DNA of 64,000 nt, taken from NCBI GenBank assembly GCA_946902985.2, contig OX336399.1, forward strand, positions 159,278,411 to 159,342,410, in the 5' to 3' direction. How positions within the stretch are numbered: position 1 is the stretch's first letter; every line of letters starts with the position of its first letter. Positions 44,430 to 55,720 of the stretch are shown here, piece by piece. Origin of the DNA: Meconema thalassinum (lineage: Eukaryota > Arthropoda > Insecta > Orthoptera > Tettigoniidae). The translations under genes were made by a program, and so were the position numbers. The notes below the pieces were generated by a model that saw nothing but the letters and a program-made list of their open reading frames with translations, ran no database searches and was not told where the DNA came from.

Positions 44430-45506
44430 ACAAAATCTGATTTATTTAGCCAAGAATTGAAGGCTGAGCTAAATCCCAGCCATTTAACATATATTTTGTT
44501 TCCTTTTTGTTTTAACACTTTTTTCACAATGTAATGTTTTGGAAACGCTGTTTTTCGGAGTTCTTGGAGATAAAACCTTCATTTTATGGGTTGATGGTTG
44601 AGGTCCTCTAGTAAATAGGCGACTGGGCTGTCCAGGTTGACTTGACGAATACGAAATAGTACTGTCCACCAATTTGGGGTATAGCCCTTGTCAAAGATAG
44701 ACCTGTTTATGCTCACACGAACATGGTCACCAATGTCAAGTGCTGATGTTTAGGATCAGCCGTTTTGTTGGGGTTAAAGAGTTTATCTAGATCCAGGCGC
44801 GCAATATTTTGTGTGATCAGTCGTAGCTTTGTGCCAATCGTTCTGTGTTTTGGTATCATTGTAACGTGAGACTAGCGCTAGTATTCAGTCTATCCAGCGA
44901 TAGGACCCCGGAGCTGTAAACTCTTTCCATATATTAGTTTTTAGTGTGTGATTAAACCACTCAATGACACTGCTTTTAATTGCTGTACGTGGTGTAATGG
45001 TGAATATCCCAAGATTTGAGAAAACTGAAGAAATCCTTGTTGAAAAATTATTTTCCCTGGTCTTTTTGTAGTAGCTTGGGTTGACGTTTGGATTGTTGAA
45101 TAATACGTTTAAAGGCCTTGGTGACTAGATAGCCAGACTTGGGACTCATAGGTTGAACAAAGGCCGTTTTGGAATATACATCAATGACAGTTAGCATATA
45201 GCGTACACCATCGTTAACGCTAGCATAGGGTATCATCTCAACCAAATCGGCCGGCCAAAGTGCATTCACACCCCGTGAAATAACCTTGAGTCGCTGATAG
45301 TTACGCCTAGCAGGGCGATGCAACTCGCGCGCTATATCCACTTTGATGGGCGAGGGTTTAAACAATAATTTTGGCATTTTGAAGTTCTTGTTCAATATCT
45401 TTGATTTCCCAATCGTGACAGGTATGCCCTGCTTGAAGTGAAGCATGCAAGAGCTGTAGCCGCTGGACAAGCTTCCTGAGATTATGCCTGAAGGTAACAT
45501 CCACAA
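44430..45506 (-). pseudogene. Polinton-type DDE integrase with C-terminal chromodomain, broken
   Basis: Retroviral-like integrases of Polintons insert the element. The block 45506-45048 has ARELHRPARRNYQRLKVI, then LWPADLVEMIPY (first catalytic Asp), TVIDVYSKTAF and LLQKDQGK (second Asp). After a frameshift and stop the fold continues at 45040-44850: DIHHYTTYSN in one frame, SVIEWFNHTLKTNIW (catalytic Glu) and GSYRWID in another. The C-terminal part (44740-44430) has IGDHVRVSINRSIFDKGY, VAYLLEDLNHQPIK, a stop, then HYIVKKVLKQKGNKIYVKWL, a chromodomain-like end. All three acidic residues survive but in three frames. The pattern is that of the F54H12.3-like integrases of Polintons. It is third on the strand after the ATPase and conserved-protein relics. 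Confidence 0.85.
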
Positions 45507-45539
45507 GGGGTTTTAATGGTTTAAATGTCACTCCCGAAC

Positions 45540-46333
45540 CTACACTGCACGCCCACTAAACATTTTCTCAATGATGGTTCTATATTTTAGATATATTTGC
45601 ATTCACTTGTTGAGAGGGTTTATACTCTCTTTTGTGGGCATTGGTTTCCAATAAAATGGACTTATATTTGTCACGATCATCAGACGTATAGTCCTCTGAA
45701 GATGGAGTACGCGAAAATAACAGCTTTAACAGGCCTGGAGTTAATTTATAGTTTATGTTTTTAATGATGACACTAGTACGAGTAAATTAAAGAGATGAAT
45801 CACCAATTTTAAAACCATCATCTTCATAGCGGACACCATAGGTAGTATCTTTTTTTATTTGTAAAGAGCTTTTCTAAATTGGGCGCCAGCTTTGATCCAT
45901 AATGTTTTCTTTTAAATGGTTTTTAATTCTGCAGTATTTTGAGGCGTGGACAAGAGTTCAGACAATGGAGGCTGCTTGGAAGTAGAGGGTGCTTCAACAA
46001 TGACAGATTTTGTTTTTAAAAACTGCGTGAGGGGTGATGATTTTTCTTGAGGAGTAAACACTTGATCATCCTGAACATCGCTAGAACTAACGAATTCCTC
46101 TTGTTCCTCTTCCACAGGGACCTCTTGTAGAGTCTGCGTTGCTTGTGAAACTGTGGGTATCGTTTCAGATGGCTTGGAAGATGGTTTAAACATGGCTTTT
46201 AGAAAAGGCGCTAAATGTTGTTGAATAAACAAAGCATTATCTGCACGTGATCGTTTCAATTGACGAAACTTGTGGCGAATATTATTTTTGCTCTAATAAT
46301 ATGCTTTTTATATTGGCTCTCTGCTAACGCCAT
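45540..46333 (-). pseudogene. Conserved Polinton protein (TPGLLxLLF family)
   Basis: Start ATG at 46331-46333 (MALAESQYKKHIIRAK), a frameshift, then the 46259-45912 block: ALFIQQHLAPFLKAMF, SQATQTLQEVPVEEEQEEF and an acidic or Ser-rich middle. After another frame change (45850-45600) it reads YEDDGFKIGDSS, NYKLTPGLLKLLFSRTP, YTSDDRDKYKSILLETNAHK. I recognise the series yG.rye.d.f.IGds, y..TpGLleLlf, yt..D...Yk.il..tnAhr as a protein of unknown function typical of arthropod Polintons. At least three lesions. It lies between the ATPase and the integrase relics. The FLYWCH genes of P2 share its N- and C-terminal patterns. Confidence 0.65.
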
Positions 46334-46351
46334 GGTGTCTCAACAAATGAC

Positions 46352-46620
46352 TTAAAGGAAATGAGACAGCCTCTTAAATATAATAGTAATAAAATGATCA
46401 AACCCTAACCGATATCGTCCTTGGCCAAGTTCATTTTGTTTGCCAATAACAAGACAGGCATGGCGTTGCATGTTCCAGCACTTGGCACACAATTCAGTAA
46501 AAGTTTGAAAGGTCATATCCGGATTGACATGTTCAATATAAATGTGGCGACTATCCCGCACATCCTGGCAAAATAGAACAATGACATTGGCATTGAGTAG
46601 GGGAGTAGTGGTGCTTCTGA
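46352..46620 (-). pseudogene. C-terminal fragment of a Polinton-type packaging ATPase
   Basis: The minus strand reads LLNANVIVLFCQDVRDSRHI, then FQTFTELCAKCWNMQRHACL and VIGKQNELGQGRYRLGF, and stops at 46352. The order (n.n.iVlF...RD...i......P.....F...y..a......lvi) is the C-terminal half of FtsK/A32-type genome packaging ATPases of Polintons. The P-loop and Walker B would be upstream but the sequence changes to terminal-repeat DNA at about 46625, a rearrangement junction. Confidence 0.5.
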
Positions 46621-46624
46621 CCCA

Positions 46625-48730
46625 CCCATTTTATTTGTACCCGACTGTACATGTTAAATAATTAATATCTCTTGAACCCATGGTCGGATGTTGACAAATG
46701 AGATGTCGTTAGACTCGGGCTGACGTCCTCTTTCGTATGAACAACATATTTCCACCGTTAATGTGGTCCGATACCAGTATGATATTAAACGTTGTTCTGC
46801 ATAAACGACATGTCAACGAGTCGACGCCACTATAATTTAACATTTTTTTACGCATGCGCACTTGGGGTTTTTGTAAGAGGGCGGGCTTTTTGAATAATGA
46901 TTTTTAGATGAGTTATTTAAAAAAATTAACCAAAAGATTCAAAACTAATAGGTCATCGGCTTTTTAATATCTCATGAACCAATAAGGTTAGGGACTTGTA
47001 TGAGGGGTCGTTGAACTCGGGCTGACACCCCCCTTTACAATGGATAACCTATTCACACCCCAAAATAAAACCTACCCCTACTAAGGGGTGAAATTATAAT
47101 TTTTGCAAAAATCTCGTTTTCCAAGTGCGACATGTGAGAGTGTGAATGCTAGTATGAAATTAAACATTGTTCCACATAAATGACATTATAACGAGTCGAT
47201 GCCATAAGGAATAAGCATTTTTTTGTTTTTGTTTTTCATGCATGTGCACTGGGTGATTTAGTAAGAGGGCAGGCTTTTTGAAAAATGATTCAAAAGAAGG
47301 GGTTTTAGTGGTGAGGAGAGAGCTAGATAGTTGCCTACTTTCCTACGAAGTTTGCCGATATCTCACGAACGCATTGTTGAACGTGCGAAATGTCAAATCG
47401 TTTGTCTTGAAGCCCTTTTGATGCTGTTAATAGGTTAAAGTTTTGAGAATGAGGGAAGCAGACTTTTTTGAGGTAAAACCATGATTTTAAACTTTTTGTT
47501 ATATTTCACAAACCAATAAAGCTAGAGATCTGTACGAGGTGTCCAAAGACTTGGGGTAACGCACCCCTCTTTCGAATATCGTATGTTCATGATGAGTGGT
47601 TGTAGAGAGAGAGAGAGAGAGAGAGAGATGATACTACTGGATGTGTGTTTTAACAAGGATATTACTGTTTATAATGACCGTGCTTAATAGAACAATCGAT
47701 ATTTCGACGGGTCGGTTTAGGACAGGCTGAGGGTTTGTTTTCCGATATTTTGAGGGTCGGTTTATGACAGAGCGAGGGTTCCTTTTTCCGATATTTTACT
47801 CACGAAGGGGATCTTTAACGTGTAAACGTTGATGGGTTACATGACAAATGATAATTCTATGGTCAGATGATATTTCGACGGGTCGGTTTAGGACAGGCCG
47901 AGGGTTCGTTTTCCGATATTTCGACGGGTCGGTTTATGACAGAGCGAGGGTTCGTTTTCAGATATTTTACTCCCGAAGGGGATCTTTAACGTGTAAACGA
48001 TGTTGGGTTACATGACAAATGATAATTCTATTATCAGATGCTGTTTCGACAGGTCGGTTTAGGACAAGCCGAGGGTTTGTTTTCCGATATTTTCACGGGT
48101 GGGTTTATGAGAGAGCGAGGGTTCGTTTTTCCTATATTTTACTTACGAAGGGGATCTTTAACGTGTAAACGATGATGGGTTACATGAAAAATGATAATTC
48201 TATGATCAGATGATATTTCGAAGTGTCGGTTTAGGACAGGCCGAGGGTTCGTTTTCCGATATTTCGACGGGTCGGTTTATGACAGAGCGAGGGTTCGTTT
48301 TTCAGATATTTTACTCCCGAAGGGGATCCTTAACGTGTAAACGATGTTGGGTTACATGACAAATGATAATTCTATGATCAGATGATATTTTGACAGGTCG
48401 GTTTAGGACAGGCCGAGGGTTCCTTTTCCGATATTTTGACGGGTCGGTTTATGACAGAGCGAGGGTATGTTTTTCCGATATTTTACTCCCAAAGGAGATC
48501 TTTAACGTGTAAACGATGATAAGTTACATGACAAATGAAAATTTTATAATCAGATGAAGGGAAACAGAACTTGGTTATATGCTGATTGAAGCGAGTAGAG
48601 AAAACAAACTTGCTAGAGAGCAGACTGAAACGATGTGAATGTTATTTGAGCTTATTGGAATGTGCTGACCTGACTTGACTTGACAACAGGTGCAAGATTG
48701 TAAATCGCTGCGTCAGTAAAAAGTATCATG
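46625..48730 (-). repeat. Polinton-like terminal repeat of P4
   Basis: Left to right it runs outer to inner: ATATCTCTTGAACCCATGGT, the CGCATGCGCACTTGG middle repeated at 46850 and 47225, a GA microsatellite (47604), then five ~173-bp inner units (47700-48540) with GGGTCGGTTTAGGACAG and GAAGGGGATCTTTAACG, and the tgctgacctgacttgacttg run at 48662. The outermost ~65-bp units are absent; the outer edge abuts the ATPase relic. Confidence 0.8.
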
Positions 48731-48929
48731 CACGTGAAGGAATGCGCTATTTAATGAATCATTGATTGTAGAGGCTTATTCGGTGGCCATGCTTGACAAT
48801 ACATTCATTGATATTTCATGAATCATGAATCGCAGAGGCTTATGCGAGTGGTTTGTTTATGCTTTGTGAAAGCATGACCATGATGATTGAAAAAACAATT
48901 GCGAGAATGACCGCCGAGTCATAGTAAAC

Positions 48930-49405
48930 GGATAAGCCAATACAAAAGCTGATATATAAGCCAACACAAAAGCCAATACATAAGCCAATAAAAATGCCAA
49001 CACAATGGCCAATACAAAAGCCAATACATAAGCCAATACAAAAGCCAACACATGGGGTTAGGTTAAGGTGGGTTATGATATGATACATTAGGTTACGTGA
49101 GCTATGTGTGACGTCATAGCCAGACTTAAAGCAAGTCTAAACTTGTAGAACATGTCACGTGACAAGATTGAGTTAGGTTATGTTAGGTGAGTTGAGGTTA
49201 AATCTTTAAATATTCCCAGTCTTTGAGATTCTTTCCAAGATCAATAAAAAATCTACTAGATACATTGACAAAAATAACTTGACAAATAAGCCAATAAAAA
49301 GCCGATATATAAGCCAACACAAAAGCCAATACATAAGCCAAAACAAAAGCCAACACAAAAGCCAATCCAAAAAGTCAATACATAAGCCAATTTAATAGCA
49401 AACAC
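48930..49405 (-). repeat. TTGGCTTTTGT arrays of P4, inverted
   Basis: Arrays at 48940-49055 and 49285-49405 read AAAAGCCAATACATAAGCC, with GGTTAGGTTAAGG-like and TGTGTGACGTCATAGC sequence between them, exactly as in P2 but inverted, confirming that P2 and P4 share subterminal organisation. Confidence 0.8.
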
Positions 49406-49499
49406 ATGGGGTTAGGTTAGGTTCTGATATGTTACATTAGGTTAGGTGAGCTATGTGTGACGTCATAGCCAGTCTTAAAGCAAGTCTAAACTGTAGAAT

Positions 49500-51220
49500 A
49501 TGTCACGTGACAAGTGGTGTATTTTTGCAAATAGACGGAAAGAAAGAATTAGCTTTTGCTGTTCATTACTTTATATCAGTCCATTTATTTAAATTTCTTT
49601 CCCGCACACACCAACATCGAACCGTTACCTCCCGCTTGCCCCGTGGATTTGTTTATTTTTTCTGTCAGTTTTTTACAGAAACGTATATTCTGCTGAACCA
49701 GCCTGACAGCGTCCCATCGCTGCCTTCCGAACTTCCATCGCTTCAAACCATGAAGACTTCCACATTAATCCGCAGGGCGTCATGTTCTTCACCAATCTAC
49801 TACTCCATGAAGACACCGCTCCAAAAAAAATATTTTTGTAAAGTTGTTTCATGTTTATGTGTAATCTCTTTGTTCCCCCCTTACTCTCCCGCTACCCCCC
49901 TCTTCTCCCCTCCTCCTACTGCGCTCTCCTCCGCGCGCGCAGCAGCCCGCTCTGTCACTTCTTGTTCTTCACTTCAGTTCTACACTGCTCCACGTCGTGA
50001 GCAACTGCTCACTCTCACAGTGCACTCACCTTCTTGTTAAACATGCCGTCTAGGCTAGTGTGCTTTCGCTGCGTCTAGCAGCCCTCACTTGTACGCCGGC
50101 GGTCGACTAAGTCAGTTGAAGCTCAACTAGAGCTCGCCTCCTCAACTCAAGAGGCAATCTTTTAATTCCACGCCATGTTGGAACTTTAATCTCAACCGTC
50201 AAAGGGAACTTCACCTTCGCCATGTGGGTAAATTATTGGCTGAGGAATAACCCACCCACCAAGGGAAGATGATTAAGAAAAGGAAGTGGGTTTCGGACTG
50301 GAGAAAAAGGATAGAGAAATAGGATGAGAGTTCCATAAAAGTTATAAATTTAACCTTTAATGCACTTAGAGGCGGTTTCCACTGAAAATCCGTTCTCTGA
50401 TACCTAAAATGGGTAAGAGCTTGGTCTAAGCTGACGGGAAATACAGCTAGGACTTGGGCGGTTTGCAAAAGAGTGGCCTTAGTATATTCCCTCTCAAGCA
50501 GGCATAAGACTACTATGGGGAAGAGTGTTGGTCTGGCAAGACTGAGAGTAACAGATTTATTGTATGCATGTTCAAAGAAATTCGTTTTTGCAAGGTAATT
50601 CGAAGGATGCCAATAATTTGAATCAGGTTTGGTATTTCCAGTTTTCGAAGTTATAGAGTTCCCGAAAAAGCAACCAAGTGCTTCCAGGAAGGATAATGAT
50701 AAAAAATTATACCTTGGGGAGTAATTTTGGGAAGTGGACCAATGGTTGCATTTGGAAATGGCTAAGCTTTTACTCAGCGAGAGGCCGGCTAAAAGTTTAG
50801 GCAAAGAAAAACACTTATCTTTTGGAAAACTGACCATAAGTTTTCGGAGAGGATCTCCACAAGCAGGTAGCTGGCGTAGCGAGCTTTACTTGCCTTACTG
50901 ACCAGTTAGAATTAGCTATTAAAGCTAAGAGAAACTTTAACGAGATTACCACTAAGAGTTCTTGCTCAAATGCAACGAGTGGTGAAAGCCCTATCAATAG
51001 ATTTAATAGCATCGAGTAGGGAGAGCCAAGGAGGACAGGATCTTGCCTAACCGTTGTACTAGAAAAATGAAAAGGCAAAAAGAAACGCTTAATTTATTTA
51101 ACAATTCAAAAGAAGTTGATAACTTTAATAAATATATATTTTCAATTTGGTTAACAATTTTGGGGTCACAGACCTCAGAAAACATTAAACGTTTGCTCCA
51201 GGCACTTAACAATTCTTTAG
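49500..51220. other. Repeat-derived region without recognised gene
   Basis: The part 49840-50215 is an inverted, diverged copy of 52495-52690 (GGCGAAGGTGAAGTTCCCTT, CATGGCGTGGAAT, AGCTCTAGTTGAGC on the minus strand). The long open frames 49453-50040 and 50211-50837 have no recognisable family and biased, Ser/Leu/Phe-rich composition. Confidence 0.4.
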
Positions 51221-52460
51221 GTTTCAAACCTTATATATGTACTAAAATCTTTGTAAGATTTGAAAAAGACAAATGAAGTAATTAAAGTTTCAACATTCAA
51301 CTGAGTACAAGGAGTGTACTTTAAGAAATTTCCAGGTAACTATTTTAGAAAAAGTTACAACTTCGAAAATAACAACGAAGAAAGAGGGTAGAATAAAGGA
51401 GAAGTTCCTACAACTTCTTATATTTATACAGAATTAATGTTGGTTAATTATACAAATAAGGGCAGGTCACTTACTGTGAACCTGAAGAGAAAATCAAAGG
51501 AAGGTTCTCGACTTCCTATGTTTTAAGTAGGAATCACGAGCTAAATGGGGCAGTTTCCATTTCGTGAGACCTAGAAATAACTCACTCAAGAGTTGAAAGA
51601 ATTGTTTTCCCTTATTATAAGGTAGAAACAATGTAAGTTTGAACCGTGTATAAAACACGTAGTTATGCAGAAATTAAGTAATGCTAAACAAACAAGATGG
51701 AAGGGCACTTCGTTAGAGTGACACCTTATTGGAAATGATCCAGATTTATAATTTTATTAATATGGTTTGTTAGTAGAAGGTTTAGGAAAGATCGATTGGG
51801 ATGGAGGATAAATGTTCATGGCCTTATTTAATGTAAACGGACGATCGCGACGCGGAAGAAATACTGAAAGCACTGTTTCTCACTATAGTCTTTTGAATAG
51901 ATGAAAAATTCACTGTAGTAACACGAAAGTTTATGGGAAAGAAAGTTATTGCAATGATGAAAATAACTGGTTGCACGAGGTCGGCGAGAGTCTATTTCTT
52001 GAGGAGTTTGTGAATTACAATTAAATGCGCCATAGAACATTCCAGCGGTGGAAGAAAATTCGCTATTGCAGTAATTTATAATGAAGATTCCTCATTTTAA
52101 ATAGTATTCCCACAAGTGGGTGAAAAATACATAACGGCAAGACTTGTAGATAAAGTACAGGATCTGGAAGGTTCCAGAACGATCTTAATAGAAGAATGGG
52201 GCCAAAGTTAATCCAGCGGAGGAATTGGCTTTGTGATTTATAGACAGCGGGTAATAAATAATATCCCACGTGGTGAGAAGATTTCTCATTTGGTTAGCTT
52301 AAGAAAAGCTACTTTCCATTAAGGTTGGCTTAGACAGACAAAAGCTCAACATGGCAAATCCCGCGAAGAGTGATTATTTCAAAAAATAAATAATTTCACA
52401 CTGCCTATAAAAGATCGTTAAAAGCATGTAGAAGTTAAAACCATGAAGATGAGGTTAAAA
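51220..52460 (+). repeat. Left arm of a ~1.24-kb inverted repeat
   Basis: Matches 53130-54370 in inverse orientation: AAGGAGTGTACTTTAAG / TTAAAGTACACACCTTGTAC, GCACTGTTTCTCACTATAGT / ACTATAGTGAAAAACAGTG, GACAGCGGGTAATA / TTACCCACTGTC, TCACACTGCCTATAAAAGAT / ATTTTATAGGCAGTGTGA. By eye roughly 70-75% identical. Confidence 0.75.
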
Positions 52461-53130
52461 CTTGAAGTTTGTACTTAACTTGATTGCATATCGAAGGTGA
52501 AGTTCCCTTTGATGTTTAAAGTTACCACATGGCGTGGAATCTGAAAATGCCTCGTTAGGGCAGGAGGCTAGCTCTAGTTGAGCCTTAACTGAGTCGACGG
52601 CCGGCGCACTAGTGAGACCCACTCAGCGACGCACAGAGGGACCAAGGAAGGGAAAGGAGTGGGGGTAGGAGACAAAAGGTATACATATCAGCATAACCAA
52701 CATAAGAAATGAAATTCTCTTGAGGAGAAGGTCTTCAAAGAGTTGATAACAGGCGATACTAGCACAGCATGGTGAGTGAAAAAGTAGACGAAAGTCTCTT
52801 GCTCATGGAGATAACAGCTGGCGATGGTAGCAAGATCTGGTGGCCAGATGGAAAAGGAAGTCCTCTTGCACCAGGAAGAGTTGAAGAGCTTCAGAGATTC
52901 GCTGCTAGATGACGCTAGGTGGGTCATGGAAGATATATATCTAGAACAGACTCACAAAAGATATAAGCGACATGATCACCAAAGAGAAAATAGAAGATCA
53001 CTGTTGGTGTTTGATAAAGAGGAAGGAATGAACAAGCAAAGAGCATTAAACTTTATATTCTCTCATACCGTGTATTCCAAGAATACACCACCATGAAGCC
53101 AATCTAAGTACTACTTCTACGTTCTTCAAC
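52460..53130. repeat. Spacer of the inverted repeat
   Basis: Holds the forward partner (52495-52690) of the 49840-50215 segment and otherwise no recognised gene. The open frame 52824-53096 is short and unrecognised. Confidence 0.4.
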
Positions 53131-54370
53131 TAATTTTAATGGATTTTATATAGCTACATGCTTTTAATGATCATTTTATAGGCAGTGTGAAATTACTATA
53201 TTTGTGGCAATAATCATCTTTCGCGGGATTTTCCATGTTGGGCTTTGGTTTGTCTAAGCCGATCTTAATAGGAAGCAGCATTTCTTATGCTTATTAAATG
53301 AGAGATCTTCTCACAACGTGGGATACCATTGAATTACCCACTGTCTATAAAATACTTAGCTCGTTCCACCGCTGGAATAACTTTGCCCTATTCTTCAGTC
53401 AGGATTGCTCTGGAATCTTCCAGAATCTGCACTCTATCTACCAGTTATACCGTCATGTATTTTCCACTCGCCTGTGGGAATACCTTTTCTAACTAAGAAA
53501 TCTTCCTTATGAATTACTTATCAATAGCTAATTTTTCTTCCTCCGTTGGGATTTCTTTTCTCGGCGCATTTAACGGTGATCTATAACTTTCACAAGCAAT
53601 AGACTCTCGCCAATCTAGTTTAACTAGTTATTTTCCATAATTGCAATAACTTTCTTTGCCATAAACGTTTGTGCTACTACAGTGAACTTTTCATCTATTT
53701 CAACAGACTATAGTGAAAAACAGTGTTTGTTCAACATTTCATCCGCGTCGCGCTCGTCCGATTACAATAAATACGGCCATGAACACTTATCCTCAATTCC
53801 ATTTGATCTTTCCCAAACCCCTTAATAACAAACCAAAATAATAAAATTGTTACTTTAGGTCTTTATCAATGACGTGTCACTCTCAACTAGTGCCCTCCCT
53901 TTTTTGCTCCATATACAACGAATTAATGTCTGCATAACTACGTGTCTGGTAGACGTCTCAAATTATCTTGTTTCTCCCTTCTAATTAGGGAATGCAATTC
54001 TTTCAACTCATAAGTGAGTTATTTCTAGGTTTCACGAAAGGGAAACTTGCCCCATTTGTCTCGTGATTCCTACTTAAACATAGGAGGTCTAGAAACTTCC
54101 TTTCGATTTTTCTCTTCAGGTTTCACAATAAGTGACCTGCCCTATTTGCATAATCCAACCAAGTAATTCAGCATTAATATAAGAAGTTATAGAAACTTCT
54201 ATTTTATTCTTCCTGTTTTTTGTTTGTTCTTGTTATTTCCGAAGTTGTTACTCTTTCTAGGATATTTACTTAGAAATTCCTTAAAGTACACACCTTGTAC
54301 TTGATTTATTGTCTAACTTTAATTACGTTAGTTATCTTTAAATTTTTCATTTTATCTTCGCCAATAAACA
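53130..54370 (-). repeat. Right arm of the ~1.24-kb inverted repeat
   Basis: Inverted partner of 51220-52460. It ends just before the P5 coding fragment. Confidence 0.75.
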
Positions 54371-54371
54371 C

Positions 54372-55063
54372 TATGTGGATAGGTCAGTGGTGGCACGCAC
54401 TAAACGGGGAGATTATTTATTTATTTATCGTATGGCTTTTAGTGCCGGGAGTGTCCGAAGACATGTTCGGCTCGCCTGAGTCTGTAGCTGCTTCCAGCGG
54501 ACACCTTAAAGGGTGAGCTACAAGTTCCGTTCAATTTCAAGTAGTTCCAACTTTCGCCACCAGATATCAATGATACCTAGTGGTGAACGTTGGAACTATG
54601 ATAGAGCGTTCTGGCGAAATCTAACCTAACAATTTTGCTTTACACAAGTTCAGTCTGTGAAAGGATCTTTTACATGCCATAAATCTATGACATGGGACCG
54701 CCGGCTTTACTTCCCCTCCGAAGGAAGGCATACTGAAGGATTTTCAACGCTCTTAAAAAATCCGACGACTTCAGCCGGGTTTGAACCCGCTATCTTGGGC
54801 ACAGCAGTTCAGCATGCTACCGACTACGCCACCGAAGCCGCTAACGGGGAGATTATGACTATAATGGAAAGTGGTTAACCTATGTGAAGCATCCTCAAGT
54901 TTCTACCGATGCCACCACAAAAGAGTATTCGGATAACAAGGTGCGAGAGTTATATGACAATGTACCCCAGGTCACTGCCGATGGCTATACGGCTAATCAT
55001 AACCACATTATTAATGTAGCCGACCCCGTAAACCCTCAAGTTGTCTGTACTAAACAGATTTAA
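54372..55063 (+). pseudogene. Possible fibre-like protein C-terminus of P5, split by a SINE
   Basis: Across the SINE the frame reads VDRSVVARTKRG before it and YNGKWLTYVKHPQVSTDATT, KEYSDNKVRELYDN, then INVADPVNPQVVCTKQI and a stop at 55061. The repeated phrase (n.P....DA.TK.Y.d....) recalls the short shaft repeats of phage and Polinton-type fibre proteins. This is pattern memory only. Position next to a TTGGCTTTTGT array of the kind that adjoins the ends in P2 and P4 supports a Polinton-like origin. N-terminal part lost into the inverted repeat. Confidence 0.35.
54417..54842 (-). mobile_element. tRNA-derived SINE (family S2), minus copy with 14-bp target duplication
   Basis: AACGGGGAGATTAT at 54403-54416 and 54843-54856 is a perfect duplication. 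On the minus strand: AGCGGCTTCGGTGGCGTAG head, GGGTTTGAACCCG-type B-box, CGATAAATAAATAA tail. Same family as 43801-44224. Confidence 0.92.
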
Positions 55064-55110
55064 CTCTGGAAATTAACAAGTGGTGTGACGTTAAAGAGAA
55101 AAGTTTACAC

Positions 55111-55155
55111 ATGAAGCGAAGACGACTAGCCGACGTTTTAGACCCCATAGATTAG
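55111..55155 (+). pseudogene. Truncated start of a basic protein
   Basis: ATG opens MKRRRLADVLDPID and stops at the edge of the TTGGC array. Probably the first residues of a lost minor structural gene; too short to name. Confidence 0.25.
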
Positions 55156-55720
55156 TTTATGTGTTGGCTTTTGTATTGGCTTTTTATGTTGGCTTTTTAT
55201 TGGCTTTTTATGTTGGCTTTTTGTATTGGCTTTCATGTCAGTTTATGTATTGGCGTTTATGTATTGGTTTATATGTTTGCTTCTGTATTGGCTTTTGTGT
55301 TGGCTTTTGTATTGGTTTTAAGTATTGGCATTTTTATGTTGGCTTTTTGTTGGCTTTTTATGTTGGCTTTTTGTAGTGGCTTTTTATGTTGGCTTTTATG
55401 TTGGCTCTTTAAGTTGGCCATTTGTTGGCTTTTTATTGGCTTTTTGTTGGCTTTTGTGTATTGGCTTTTATGTTGGCTTTTGAGGTTGGCTTTTTTGTAC
55501 TGGCTTTTTATGTTAGCTTTAAATTGGCTTTTATGTTGGCTTTTGTGTTGCCTTTTATGTCGGCTTTTGTGTTGGCCTTTATGTTGGCTTTTGTGTTGGC
55601 TTTTCATGTTGGCTTTCTATGTTGGCTTTTATATTGGCTTTCGTATTGGCTTATTTGACAAGTTACTTTTATTTAGTGGATTTATTCTTTTGGTCTTGGA
55701 AAGTATCTCAGCTCTTTTTA
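55150..55720 (+). repeat. Long TTGGCTTTTGT array of P5
   Basis: About 500 bp of imperfect TTGGCTTTTTATG units followed by gacaagttac and ggtcttggaaagtatctca, as in P2. All open frames here (LAFVLAF-type) are artefacts. Confidence 0.85.

Noticed and set aside
47700..48540. CRISPR-like array of evenly spaced repeats
   Set aside because: The whole ~173-bp unit is repeated without unique spacers, in a eukaryotic element end.
49453..50040. 195-aa protein
   Set aside because: No family pattern, starts inside a terminal-repeat-derived flank and crosses a pyrimidine-rich tract. Treated as chance.
50211..50837. 208-aa Ser/Leu/Phe-rich protein
   Set aside because: Composition suggests the antisense of A/G-rich noncoding repeat sequence; no motifs recognised.
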